Source of the DNA: a virus
Virus record (IMG/VR): IMGVR_UViG_3300030328_001803
Coordinates: 1 to 42,074 of that record
Direction: 5' to 3' (one strand)
DNA: 42,074 nucleotides
Shown here piece after piece: positions 9,187 through 19,100 of the stretch. The translations under genes and the position numbers were made by a program. The notes under the pieces were generated by a model, which saw nothing but the letters and a program-made list of their open reading frames with translations, had not been told where the DNA came from and did no database searches. Positions within the stretch are counted from its first letter, which is position 1. Each line of letters opens with the position of its first letter.

Positions 9187-9549
9187 ATGGCAAATCCTAA
9201 TGTAGTAGCTGTTAGTAGCATATATGCAAACACTGCTGTTGATGCTGATGTAGCAGCTTCTGCAGTAAGTTTGTTAACGTGTGGTTCTAACAAGTTACAA
9301 AAAATAAACAGTTTAGTTATCGCTAATATAGATGGTACAAATGCAGCTACGATTGACGTATGGGTTACTCGTTCCTCTGCTGACTACTACATAGCAAAAA
9401 CTATTTCTGTTCCTGCAGATGCAAGCCTTGTTGTTATTGACAAAAACATGGGTTTGTATTTGGTTGAAAGTGATGTTCTTAAAATACAAGCAAGTGCTGC
9501 AGGTGATTTATCTGCTACTTGTTCATATGAAGAAATAGATGATGCATAA
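9187..9549 (+). CDS. Small beta-rich virion protein in the fibre cluster
   Basis: This 120-residue protein has alternating hydrophobic and polar residues consistent with a small beta-sandwich. It contains segments such as INSLVIANIDGTNAATIDVWV and ends in an acidic tail. It has no signal peptide or membrane segment. Similar short proteins often lie between fibre genes of marine podoviruses, where they may be fibre adaptors or decoration proteins; I do not recognise a named family. An AAAGGAGAG ribosome site stands upstream of the ATG, and the next gene starts ten bases after its stop. Confidence 0.7.
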   Translation: MANPNVVAVSSIYANTAVDADVAASAVSLLTCGSNKLQKINSLVIANIDGTNAATIDVWVTRSSADYYIAKTISVPADASLVVIDKNMGLYLVESDVLKIQASAAGDLSATCSYEEIDDA

Positions 9550-9558
9550 GGATAGTTA

Positions 9559-10749
9559 ATGGGTGTAAATAAAAAGGGTGGCTTAGTAGGTGGCTTTGAT
9601 CAGCTTAGAGCACCTGATGCTCCTACTATAAGTGTTTCAGCAGGTAATGAAAAAGTTACTGTTACTTTTACTAATCCATCAGATACTGGTGGTGGTGATA
9701 TTAGTTCTTATACAGCAACAGCAATAGCAGGTGGAGTATCTACTGGAGTAACAAGTGCATCAAGTCCTATTGAAATAACTGGATTAACTAATGACACAAG
9801 TTATTCTGTTACAGGTTTAGCTAATAATGTCTTTGGTGCAGGTCCTTATAGTGCAGCTACTTCTTCAAGTCCTGTTGCACCAAGAGCATTTTGGCTTGGT
9901 AGGACAACTGTTAATGTTTTTTATTCAAACATTACTTCTTTAGGTAATACTACTGATTGGGGATATGCAATGCAATATGCAGCATATTATCCTCCAACAG
10001 CTTCATCTGCAACTAGAGGAGTGCAGTGTGGTTATGATGCTGATCCTAATGCAGCATCATCTAGAAAAATTGAAAAATTAAATCTTGCAAGTGCAGGAGC
10101 AGGTACAAATTTTGGAGAACTAAGTGTAACTAGTGCTCAAGCTGGAGCAGGTGGTGGTAATGGTACAAGAGGTATATTTACTCAAGGTTGGAATTCATCA
10201 TATGCTGCAACAGATACTATAGAATACGTTACTATTGCAAGTGAAGGTAATGCTTCTGACTTTGGTAATTTACTTACAGCGAGAGTTATAGTATCAGGTT
10301 GTGCTTCTCCGACAAGAGCTGTATTTAGTGGTGGGCAAACTTCTATAAATGTAATAGATTATGTTACAATTATGAGTACAGGCAATTCCACAGACTTTGG
10401 TGACTTAGTTGTAGGTAGAAATGGTACAGCTAGTTGTTCAAGTTCAACGAGAGGTATAATTTCAGGTGGTGATGCAGGTAGTGGGCAAACAAATCATATA
10501 GACTATATTACTATAGCAAGTGCAGGTAACGCTACTGACTTTGGAGATTTAACAAACCCTGTACGTTATCATGGTGCAGGCTGTTCAAGCACGAGAGCTT
10601 TAATTGCAGGTGAATATGTAGGCAATGCCACTGGAATTGATTATCTTACTATAGCTAGTACAGGTAATGGTACTGACTTTGGTGACTTAACAAACGCTGA
10701 AACAAATGGACTTTCTTGCTTTTCAGCTGCACATGGAGGATTATCTTAA
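9559..10749 (+). CDS. FN3-domain plus kelch-like propeller fibre/adhesin
   Basis: Residues about 18-108 form a fibronectin type III domain (PDAPTISVSAGNEKVTVTF, then LTNDTSYSVTGLANN). The rest, about residues 110-396, holds repeats of about 45 residues, each with a D/E-Y-hTIAS.GN.TDFGDL core followed by a TRG/TRA-hh-GG turn. This looks like a beta-propeller of the kelch type. Such proteins are probably virion-surface adhesins or spikes. The downstream gene carries the same repeats, and its ATG overlaps this stop (TAATG at 10747-10751), so the two may be halves or paralogues of one receptor-binding unit. Receptor specificity cannot be read from the sequence. Confidence 0.75.
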   Translation: MGVNKKGGLVGGFDQLRAPDAPTISVSAGNEKVTVTFTNPSDTGGGDISSYTATAIAGGVSTGVTSASSPIEITGLTNDTSYSVTGLANNVFGAGPYSAATSSSPVAPRAFWLGRTTVNVFYSNITSLGNTTDWGYAMQYAAYYPPTASSATRGVQCGYDADPNAASSRKIEKLNLASAGAGTNFGELSVTSAQAGAGGGNGTRGIFTQGWNSSYAATDTIEYVTIASEGNASDFGNLLTARVIVSGCASPTRAVFSGGQTSINVIDYVTIMSTGNSTDFGDLVVGRNGTASCSSSTRGIISGGDAGSGQTNHIDYITIASAGNATDFGDLTNPVRYHGAGCSSTRALIAGEYVGNATGIDYLTIASTGNGTDFGDLTNAETNGLSCFSAAHGGLS

Positions 10750-11720
10750 TGCCTAATTTTTCTGGAGTGTGGACTTTAAAAGAACAAGGTGTGGCTGTTA
10801 AAGGTGACAGGTGGCAAGGGATTCCTGAAAATGTTTTTATTTCTGGTGTTACAAGTCGTCGTGCTCTTGAAAAAATTAATTTAGCATCAAGTGGGGGTGC
10901 GTCAGATTTTGGAGAAATAAGATCAGGAGCAGGTCAATCTGGAGGAGATATTTCTGTTAGGGCAGGTTTTGGTAATGGAACAAGAGGTATTTGGTCTAGT
11001 ATTGCTGATAATTATGGTGCAAGTACAGATATAGAATATTTTACATTTGCATCAACAGGTGCTTCTCAAGATTTTGGTGATGCAACAGTTGCAACAGGTA
11101 ATGGGTCTGGATTAAGTAATAATACTAGAGGTGTAACAACAGGTCTTGGTAATACAAATGCAATGGATTACATTACCATAGCTTCAGCAGGTAACGCTAC
11201 CGACTTTGGAGATTTAGCTACAGCTTCTTCTTATGGTTCAGCTTGTTCTTCTACAACTAGGGGTGTTATTGCAATAGGTTATAATGGTAGTACTTATAAT
11301 AACGACTCTATTAATTATATTACTATAGCTTCAGCAGGAAATGCAACTGATTTTGGAAATTTAAGTCAAGCTAGAAGTTGGTCAGCTTCTTCAGGAAGTA
11401 CTACTAGAGGTGTATTCGGAGGAGGTGGTGATGGTAGTTCTTATTATAACATATTGGATTATGTAACAATAGCTTCAGCAGGTAATGCCACAGACTTTGG
11501 AGATCTAAGTGTAACAAGTAGGTGTAACTGTTCTGGGTCAGGGTCAGCTAAAGCTGTTTTTGCAAGAACTGCTGCAGGTTCTACTGATGCTGAAAAAAGT
11601 TATATAAATATAATAACTGTAGCCTCAACTGGTAATGGAGCAGACTTTGGAAATTTGACTTATAAAGGTCCTATTCAAACAGCTGCAGCAGGCGATTCTA
11701 CGCCATCACAACAAGGATAA
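10749..11720 (+). CDS. Second kelch-like propeller fibre/adhesin
   Basis: The start at 10749 is chosen because its ATG overlaps the upstream stop and yields MPNFSGVWTLKEQ. An in-frame ATG at 10716 would add 11 residues that merely overlap the previous gene. The 323-residue product has about six repeats with the ITIASAGNATDFGDL core and the TRGV..GG turn, the same repeat as the gene before, but it lacks the FN3 domain. Its N-terminal GVWTLKEQ motif resembles GVWTLEEAQ in the next gene, as if different fibre proteins share an attachment peptide. It is probably a virion adhesin; a duplication of the upstream gene is likely. Confidence 0.75.
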   Translation: MPNFSGVWTLKEQGVAVKGDRWQGIPENVFISGVTSRRALEKINLASSGGASDFGEIRSGAGQSGGDISVRAGFGNGTRGIWSSIADNYGASTDIEYFTFASTGASQDFGDATVATGNGSGLSNNTRGVTTGLGNTNAMDYITIASAGNATDFGDLATASSYGSACSSTTRGVIAIGYNGSTYNNDSINYITIASAGNATDFGNLSQARSWSASSGSTTRGVFGGGGDGSSYYNILDYVTIASAGNATDFGDLSVTSRCNCSGSGSAKAVFARTAAGSTDAEKSYINIITVASTGNGADFGNLTYKGPIQTAAAGDSTPSQQG

Positions 11721-11723
11721 ATT

Positions 11724-13766
11724 ATGACAAGATACTTAGGTGGATTAATTACTAAAGATGAATCATTAGTTCTTCCTGCTAATAATTATGAAGATACTTC
11801 TGCTCCGGGAGTATGGACACTAGAAGAAGCTCAAGCTCTTAACAAGCAAGGTCTTTGGCCTACTGCAGGTGTTAGTAATCCTGCCAAGTTTGTAGAAAAT
11901 ATATTTAGTGTTGATACTTATACAGGTAATGGTAGTGATGATCATAGCATTGTTAATGGAATTAATTTATCTGGTGAAGGTGGTTTAGTTTGGATTAAAG
12001 ATAGAGGTAATAATAGTACTAACCACTCTATGTTTGATACAGTTCGTGGTGTTAATAAAAGATTAATTCCACACAAACAAGATGCAAATGCTGCAGTATC
12101 TAATATGCTTGATTCTTTTAATTCAAATGGATTTACTCTTGGTCAAGATAATAGTTCTGGTGATGTCAACACTAATAATAATAGTTATGTAGCTTGGACA
12201 TTTAGGAAAGCATCAAAGTTTTTTGATATAGTTGAATATACAGGAACAGGCTCAGAACAATCTATAAGCCATTCTTTAGGTGCAACTCCCGGAGCAATTT
12301 TTGTAAAAAGAACAGATACAAATGAAAGTTGGTCTGTGTATCATAGAAGTAATGATTCAGAAAACAATGTTATAACTTTAAATAGTAATAGTGCTAACTC
12401 TAGTGATAATACACACTGGGGTACTCCAGACTCCTCTACTTTTACAGTAAAAACTTCTGGATATGTTAATTCAAGTGGTGGCACATATATAGCTTATCTT
12501 TTTGGACATGACACATCTTCTGATGGTATGATACAATGTGGTACAGTTGATGTTGATGGTTCTAATAATGCTACTGTTGATTTAGGTTTTGAACCTCAAT
12601 GGATTTTGTATAGAACTTACACATCTTCGTCTGATTGGGAGATCCATGATTCATTGAGAGGTTGGAGTATAAGTCAACTTAGAAAAATACAAGTTGATAC
12701 AAATGCTGAAACAACTTATAATGCTAAATATTCTTGGGTCACAAGCACAGGTTTTCAAACAAGTGGTTATTTTAGTGGTAGTCAAAAATTAAGGTACATA
12801 GCAGTGAGAAGAGGACCAATGCAAACACCTACAAGTAGAGCTAGTGTATTTGATTTAGAACTTGGTGGTTCTTCAGTAGCTGATGATGGCTTAACTATAA
12901 ATACTGGTTTTCCTGTTGATTTAACAATGTTTAGAGATAATTATGCAAGTGGTGGTTCTAATTCTATAAAAGATAGATTGCGAGGAAACAAAGTTTTAGC
13001 TACAGAACTTGATAATGCTGAACAGGGTGGAAGTACCTACCAATCTTTTGATTCTAATGACGGACTTATAAACAGAGCAGGAGGTAGTGCAGGAAATTTA
13101 AGTGGTGGCATTTACTACGCTTGGAGAAGAGCGCCGAAATTTTTTGATATAGTTGCCTATGAGGGAACAGGTAGTGCAAGAACTATAAATCACAATTTAG
13201 GTGTAGCACCAGAAATGATTTGGTGTAAGTCAAGAGAAACAGTTTCATCTAGTAACAGTTGGTGGGTTTATCATAAAAATCTTCCCTCTCCAAATGATGA
13301 TGCTTTTACTGTGAATGGTGTAGGTGACATTGCAACAGGTAATGGAACTTTACTTTGGAATAGCACTGCACCTACTTCAACTGTTTTTTCTCTTGGTACA
13401 TACAATGGATTAAACCAAAGTGGTAAAGATTATATAGCTTATCTTTGGGCTACCCTTGCAGGAATAAGTAAAGTAGGAAGTTTTAGTCACACGAATGGCT
13501 CTAGCACAGATATAGATTGTGGGTTTAGTTCTGGTTCTAGTTCGGTAATGGTAAGAAGAATTGATAGTGGTATAAGCAATGATGCTTTATTTTATCATTG
13601 GGATAGTGTTAGAGGAATTGTATCTGGTAATGACTCTTATTTATCACTTAATAATAACGCATCTGCTGTTACAAATACAGATTTAATTGACCCACTTAAC
13701 AGTGGCTTTCAAATAGCTAGTGGGTTTACAACTGGTGATTACATATTTTACGCAATAGCAGCATAG
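11724..13766 (+). CDS. Tail spike-like protein with an internal duplication (DUF7483-like)
   Basis: This 680-residue beta-rich protein starts with an attachment-like stretch, GVWTLEEAQALNKQGLWP, near residues 34-52. Two related modules follow. One contains GLVWIKDRG and then KFFDIVEYTGTG near residue 166, with ISHSLG.TPG.IFVKR. The second contains KFFDIVAYEGTG near residue 473, with INHNLGVAPEMIWCK. Both have a W-VYH motif downstream. Modules of this type, with VWIKDR followed by a lectin-like beta fold, are common in marine phage spikes. I recall the DUF7483 label for them but could not check it. The protein probably binds the host surface. No catalytic residues for polysaccharide cleavage could be assigned. 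Confidence 0.7.
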   Translation: MTRYLGGLITKDESLVLPANNYEDTSAPGVWTLEEAQALNKQGLWPTAGVSNPAKFVENIFSVDTYTGNGSDDHSIVNGINLSGEGGLVWIKDRGNNSTNHSMFDTVRGVNKRLIPHKQDANAAVSNMLDSFNSNGFTLGQDNSSGDVNTNNNSYVAWTFRKASKFFDIVEYTGTGSEQSISHSLGATPGAIFVKRTDTNESWSVYHRSNDSENNVITLNSNSANSSDNTHWGTPDSSTFTVKTSGYVNSSGGTYIAYLFGHDTSSDGMIQCGTVDVDGSNNATVDLGFEPQWILYRTYTSSSDWEIHDSLRGWSISQLRKIQVDTNAETTYNAKYSWVTSTGFQTSGYFSGSQKLRYIAVRRGPMQTPTSRASVFDLELGGSSVADDGLTINTGFPVDLTMFRDNYASGGSNSIKDRLRGNKVLATELDNAEQGGSTYQSFDSNDGLINRAGGSAGNLSGGIYYAWRRAPKFFDIVAYEGTGSARTINHNLGVAPEMIWCKSRETVSSSNSWWVYHKNLPSPNDDAFTVNGVGDIATGNGTLLWNSTAPTSTVFSLGTYNGLNQSGKDYIAYLWATLAGISKVGSFSHTNGSSTDIDCGFSSGSSSVMVRRIDSGISNDALFYHWDSVRGIVSGNDSYLSLNNNASAVTNTDLIDPLNSGFQIASGFTTGDYIFYAIAA

Positions 13767-13775
13767 GAGATAATA

Positions 13776-14282
13776 ATGGGTTGGGTACGAGAAAGAAGTA
13801 CAGGTAGAGTATTAACAGATACTACTTGGATTGTGGAGAATAAATCTAAAAGACCACCACAACCTTTGACTACAGAGTTTATGGAGCATAATCAACTTGA
13901 TCCTGTGTTTGAAGGTGCAAGACCATCACTAACACCACCTTATCAAATAGTATTAGATGATGGAGTAGAGTATAAAACTGATGGTAAGTGGTACACTAAG
14001 TATAAAGTAGGTCCTATTTACAGTGACTATACAGATAAAGATGGTAAGACTATAACTGTAGAAACTCAAACTGCTGCTCACAAAGCAAGTGTAGATGCAA
14101 GAGTAGCTGAAGGAAACAGAAGTAAAAGAACTGCTTTACTTGCAGAGACAGATTACTTTGGTCTTTCAGATGTAACGATGTCTAGTAATATGAAAACTTA
14201 TAGACAAGCTCTAAGAGATTTACCAAAACATTCTAAATGGCCTCACTTAGCAGACAGTGATTGGCCTACTAAACCTTCATAG
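13776..14282 (+). CDS. Tail-assembly chaperone-like protein
   Basis: This 168-residue protein has a C-terminal pattern of phage tail/fibre assembly chaperones (Phage_tail_APC type): R-TALLAETDYFGLSD, then M.TYRQALRDLP, then WPHLADSDWPTKPS. The N-terminal part (WVRERSTGRVLTDTTW, residues 2-17) is of unknown role. Members of this family sit directly downstream of the fibre or spike they help fold, as here. An AGGAGAT ribosome site precedes the ATG, and the next gene begins nine bases after its stop behind the same kind of site. Confidence 0.7.
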   Translation: MGWVRERSTGRVLTDTTWIVENKSKRPPQPLTTEFMEHNQLDPVFEGARPSLTPPYQIVLDDGVEYKTDGKWYTKYKVGPIYSDYTDKDGKTITVETQTAAHKASVDARVAEGNRSKRTALLAETDYFGLSDVTMSSNMKTYRQALRDLPKHSKWPHLADSDWPTKPS

Positions 14283-14290
14283 GAGAAATA

Positions 14291-14635
14291 ATGGCATATA
14301 AAGTAGTAAAATATAGATTAACAGCAGAAGGTACAATACCAACTTTTCTAAAGTTTGGTGTGCCTCAATCAACAGGAGGTATGTATCCTGTTAAAGATAG
14401 TACAGCAAGTCCAAGAGATCATGTCATGATTGGGATTGCAGATGATGGTGCAGATATATCTGGTTCTGAAGGTGAGATTACAAGTAAGGATAATCTTACA
14501 ACCTACCTTACAAGTATAAGTAGTGGTAAAGGTTGGAAACAACTTGCATCAGATGGGGTTACAGACGAAGCTTTTGTACCTGCAACTCATGCTACAAGAG
14601 TATGGAATGATTTAACAACATTAAATGGTGGATAA
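14291..14635 (+). CDS. Unknown small virion-region protein
   Basis: I do not recognise this 114-residue protein. It looks beta-rich, with a Gly/Ser/Asp-rich middle, no cysteines, no membrane segment and no motif. An AGGAGAAATA ribosome site is present. Its last 11 bases overlap the next start. Its position between the chaperone and a coiled-coil protein suggests a minor virion or fibre-linked role. Confidence 0.65.
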   Translation: MAYKVVKYRLTAEGTIPTFLKFGVPQSTGGMYPVKDSTASPRDHVMIGIADDGADISGSEGEITSKDNLTTYLTSISSGKGWKQLASDGVTDEAFVPATHATRVWNDLTTLNGG

Positions 14636-15467
14636 TTTGAAAACTGATTTAGTCGTAAAAGATATACAAAATGCTTTGGTTAAAGTAAAACCAGAATACA
14701 AAACTATGTTAAAGAACATAGATGAAAAGATGCCTGTTATACAAGAAGCAACTAGTAACTTTCATAAGTCACACTCACAGTTTATGGGTGTAACACTTGA
14801 TGTTACTGCTATTACTCCTGTTCGTTCTATTAAACATACACTAGCAGAAGTAGATAAAACAAAGAGTGCCTTACAAGAAGCTCACATTAGAATGCAAAAG
14901 AAAGCTGTAGAACTAAAGATGAAACAGCGTGAGTTACTTGAATGTCAAGATGATCTTGATAGAGAGATGTTAGAGATAGAAATACTAGAATTACAAACAC
15001 ATTCTATTAATGCCCAAAACTCTGTACAGGGTGCAATACGTAAAATGAACTTCTTTGTCAATCAATATAACTCTTTGTTAAAACATCTGGGAGTAGATGA
15101 GATTACAGAAGAGATGTATGAGAAAGAAGAAAACAGATACCACATTATGACAGCTATGAAACAAGCTTTATCAAGTGCTAGACCTAGAGGTGGTATTATA
15201 GATGAAGGTAATATGATTTATATCTTTGACTTAGGTATCAGTGGTGCTCAAGCACAAGCTGAAGTCTTTGCTTATCTTAATGCAGAAAATGAACTAATGA
15301 AGGAAGGTAAAGCACCTACACATGAGATGACTATGCGTTGGCTAGAAGCTTGTGCAGATAAGTGGGAAGGTGATCCACAAAAGTTTGCAAAACGTAGAGG
15401 ATTTACACTTCTTGACAAGCAGTCACTAACTAATACTAAGAAGATAGAGAATAAGACAAAGCACTAA
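14625..15467 (+). CDS. Unknown coiled-coil protein
   Basis: This 280-residue protein is mostly helical. A long heptad-like stretch covers residues about 75-155 (ALQEAHIRMQKKAVELKMKQ and beyond), followed by a mixed C-terminal domain with a Trp/Cys-containing MRWLEACADKWEGD segment. I recognise no enzyme motif. The start is uncertain: the ATG at 14625 overlaps the previous gene by 11 bases and has no clear ribosome site; GTG 14628 and a TTG a few codons on are alternatives. The stop overlaps the next ATG. It precedes two small membrane proteins, so a link to lysis or to virion internal structure is possible. Confidence 0.65.
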   Translation: MVDNLKTDLVVKDIQNALVKVKPEYKTMLKNIDEKMPVIQEATSNFHKSHSQFMGVTLDVTAITPVRSIKHTLAEVDKTKSALQEAHIRMQKKAVELKMKQRELLECQDDLDREMLEIEILELQTHSINAQNSVQGAIRKMNFFVNQYNSLLKHLGVDEITEEMYEKEENRYHIMTAMKQALSSARPRGGIIDEGNMIYIFDLGISGAQAQAEVFAYLNAENELMKEGKAPTHEMTMRWLEACADKWEGDPQKFAKRRGFTLLDKQSLTNTKKIENKTKH

Positions 15468-15943
15468 TGTTTGATCCAATCACGATAGGAGCTTGTTTAA
15501 CAACAGCAAGCACTGCATTTGCAGGATTAAAAAGAGCCTTCCAAGCAGGTCGTGATATAGAACAGATGAGTGGAGATCTTTCAAAGTGGATGGGTGCTGT
15601 GTCTGATATAGAACAAAAAGAAAAACAGGCAAAGAACCCACCTATCTTTCGTAAAGTCTTTGGGTCAGTAGAGCAGGAAGCACTAGAAGCATTTGCTGCT
15701 AAGAAGAAGTTAGAGGAACAAAGATACGAACTTAAAACTTTCATACAGCTTTCTCATGGACCTAAAGCTTGGGATGAGTTAATTGGAATGGAAGGTAAAA
15801 TTAGAAAAGTTAGACAAGAACAGCTTTATAGAAAACAAGAGTTTAAAGACAGGTGTATTGAAGGTGCATTTATATTCTTTCTTGTTTGCACAGTTATAGG
15901 AATAGGTTGGCTTGTATGGTACTTAAAATCAATTCAGGAGTAG
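15467..15943 (+). CDS. Small membrane protein with a C-terminal anchor (holin/spanin-region candidate)
   Basis: This 158-residue protein has a weakly hydrophobic N-terminus (GACLTTASTAFAGLKRAF), a long charged helical middle, and a clear C-terminal membrane segment at about residues 133-152 (AFIFFLVCTVIGIGWLVWYL). It would be anchored with most of the chain on one side of the membrane. It lies directly before another one-pass membrane protein and near the lysozyme-domain gene, so a role in lysis or membrane remodelling is plausible. No holin family signature is visible, so this is inference from topology and neighbours. Confidence 0.6.
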   Translation: MFDPITIGACLTTASTAFAGLKRAFQAGRDIEQMSGDLSKWMGAVSDIEQKEKQAKNPPIFRKVFGSVEQEALEAFAAKKKLEEQRYELKTFIQLSHGPKAWDELIGMEGKIRKVRQEQLYRKQEFKDRCIEGAFIFFLVCTVIGIGWLVWYLKSIQE

Positions 15944-15946
15944 TAG

Positions 15947-16177
15947 ATGGAAATCAGTATGTGGATGTTCTGGAACATCATCTTAACATTAGTAATAGCT
16001 CCTGCTGTATGGGCATTCAGAGGACTCATACAGGAAGTCAAACGTATTGATATACTATTAAATAAGACAAGAGAAGAATATGTTACACGTAAAGAAATGC
16101 GTGATGATCTTAGTCAAGTGATGGATGCACTTCATAGATTAGAAGATAAACTAGATAAAGTATTGAGCAAGGATTAG
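15947..16177 (+). CDS. Putative holin-like small membrane protein
   Basis: This 76-residue protein has one N-terminal membrane segment at about residues 5-25 (MWMFWNIILTLVIAPAVWAF). A charged coiled coil follows to the end (MRDDLSQVMDALHRLEDKLD). This plan resembles small one-pass holins or accessory proteins such as XhlA-like ones. The ribosome site CAGGAG lies just upstream and the gene starts three bases after the preceding stop. The holin role is inferred from size and topology and is not proven. Confidence 0.55.
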   Translation: MEISMWMFWNIILTLVIAPAVWAFRGLIQEVKRIDILLNKTREEYVTRKEMRDDLSQVMDALHRLEDKLDKVLSKD

Positions 16178-16181
16178 ATAG

Positions 16182-19100
16182 ATGGCAGAAAAAAGAAAAG
16201 TCACAGCAAGAGAAGCTAAGAATAATCTTGAACCTTTTGGTTATGATGGTCCTGCAAGGTGGACATCTATAGATGCTTTTGTTAAAGCTAATCCAAGAGC
16301 TAAAGCTGCAGTTACTGCTAACAAAGGTGCATTTGTACAAAGTGAAGCATTAGGTTTTTCTCCGGGTGGTTATGTTAAAAGTTACATAAATGATTCAGGT
16401 ACACTTGTTAAAGAAAGAGAAGATGGATCACTTACAAAATTTGGTGCTGAAGGTAACGTAGTTGAATTTGATGCTCAAGGTCAAGTAGCTTCCAATGTCT
16501 ATGGTGGTCATACATTAGGAGCAGATACTACTAAAACAAAAACAGTAGATCTTGATAAAGATCAACAAGCTAAACTTGGTCAACTTTTTGTTAACCCTAA
16601 GATAGATGATGATGGTATATGGGGAAAAAATAATCAAACTCAAAGAGACTATGGAAAAGGTATATTAAGTGGTAGGGGAGATAGGGTTGCACAGTTAGTT
16701 AATCAAGGTGCTAATGTTTATTTAAATGATAAAGGTCAGGTTATGTTAGAGACACCTGATGGTTCAGAAGCTAAACTTGATTATAATGCAGCAAGAAGAG
16801 CTTTTCAGGCAGGTTTAATAACAGGTGGTAAAGCTACCTATGGTGCTGCTGAAGAAGAAACTAAAGAGGAAGAAGAAACTACACCTGAAGATACAACTCC
16901 TGCTCCTCCAGTTATGTCAACACCTAAACAATCTGCTCCTGCTCCTGATATGCCAGCTGCTGTTTCATTAGAGCCTAGTCAAGACGAGATTGATAGAGCT
17001 GCAGAAATATTTTCTTCAGATGGAACTGTAACATTACCTACTGGTAGTTATGATTTACCATCAATAGAAACACCTACTGTAGAAGCTCCTGAGGGAACAA
17101 CAGCAGTAGATGCACCAACATTTGAAGCTAATGTACAAAGACAAGCTGAACAGTTTAAACAAAGAGGAATAGATCAAGCTCAACTTATACAGCCACAAAC
17201 TCGTGCAGAGAAGATAGCAGCAGGTCAAACTGTAGGAAAACTTGAGCAAAGACTTTATCAAAACAGACAGGGTATGTCTACATATATTCTTGGTGTGTAT
17301 AATAGTGAAGGTGTATGGACTCCTTCTCAACCTATACCTCAAGGATACAGAGTAGCTAATGTAGGACAAGCACCTTATCTTGTACAACAAGCAGCATCTG
17401 CTCCTACTACACCTAATATTGATGTGACTACAAACCCTTTTGGTGTACCTGCAGATAAAGTTGGTGATCCAGAATATGTTAATGTTTATCAAGGTGGTAT
17501 GATTAGAGGTTATAGTCCCGGTGGTATGCCACAAGATCCTAATGATGAAACTAGTACACCAGAAAATCCAATTACTACACCTGATACTCCTACAGTTACA
17601 GTAGCAGATCAACCTATTACTAAAGAACAAATGGCACAAGGTCAAGCTGATCTTACTGCAGGTGCAATATTAGATCCTGCAGGTACAGCAGTAGCAGCTC
17701 CTGTAGCTACAATTAATCCTGATGCAGAAGGTACAGTATTAGGTGCTACTACAGGTCAAGCATTAGGAACTGCTCCTATTATTACTGATCCTGCACAAGC
17801 ACCTAAAACAATTACTGCAGATACTCCAGACAAACCTCCAGTTTCTAAAGTTACAGCTCAGAAAGCAGAAGATAAAATAAAAACTACACTTGAGGGTGGT
17901 CTTGACGTTAAAAAAATGTTAGATAATGTTAAAGGATCTTCATTTTATAAGCCTGAATATAACCCTGAAACAGGTAAAATAACAATTGAAGTACCTCAGA
18001 TTGAAAAACATTGGTTGAGAGTTGATAAAGATGGAAATCCAATTCCACAAAAACCTTTACCACCAGTTAAAAGAGAAGTTACTCCTGAAGAGTTTGCAGA
18101 TATGTTTGGTGCTGATGTTTCAGACTTTACATCTCAAGGTGTACAAGCTGCTACATCTACTGGTCCTACAAAAACAATAGAAGCACAAACACAAGACACT
18201 ACAAAGATATCTGATCTTGAAGCAGCTCAAGGAACTACTAAAGAGATTCAAGATCAACTAAAAGAAGATATGCCTACTAGAGAGCTTCAAGAGGGAGAAC
18301 TTATATCTGGTAGTGCAGTAGATAAAGGTGAAGTAGCAGAAACTTTTGGCACAGGAGAAGTAAAAGCTGCTTCTATGCAGGATGAAATGACTACCTTGAT
18401 GGATCAATTTGAAGGAGGTAACACACCACCTTGGGCAGCAGGAGCAATGCGTAAAGCTACTGCAGTAATGGCACAGAGAGGTTTAGGTGCATCAAGTATG
18501 GCAGGTCAAGCTATTATACAAGCTGCTATGGAAGCATCATTACCAATAGCACAGATAGATACAGCTAACAAACAACAGATGGCTCTAACTAAAGCAGAAC
18601 AAAGAGCTAAGTTTATGCAGATGGATTTTGATCAAGAGTTTCAATCTAAAGTTAAAAATGCTGCAAAGGTTAGTGAAGTTGCTAACATGAACTTTACTGC
18701 AGAACAGCAAGTAGCACTAGAGAATGCTAAGATGGCACAGACTATGAATCTTGCTAACTTAAACAATAGACAAGCCTTAGTCATGGCTGAAGCTGCTCAG
18801 ATCTCTCAATTAGAGATGGCTAGTTTAAATAATAGACAGCAAGCTCAAGTTCAAAATGCACAAAACTTTTTAGCAGTTGACATGGCTAATCTTAATAACG
18901 AACAAGCTACAGAAATATTTAAAGCACAGGCTTTAGCTAATACTATCTTGAGTGATACTGCTGCATCTAATGCATCTGAACAATTTAATGCATCAAGTGA
19001 AAATCAAACTGAACAATTCTTTGCTAGTATGAAGTCTCAGATCAGTCAGTTTAACTCTGCACAATCTAATGCTATGTCACAGTTTAATGCAGGTGAAGCT

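Noticed and set aside
10716-10748. Earlier start for the second propeller gene
   Set aside because: It would overlap the previous gene by 34 bases; ATG 10749 overlaps the previous stop in the usual TAATG manner.
17061-17645. 194-codon minus-strand ORF inside the large internal virion gene
   Set aside because: It is Cys/Ser/Ile-rich nonsense, a shadow of the repetitive coding strand, without a ribosome site.
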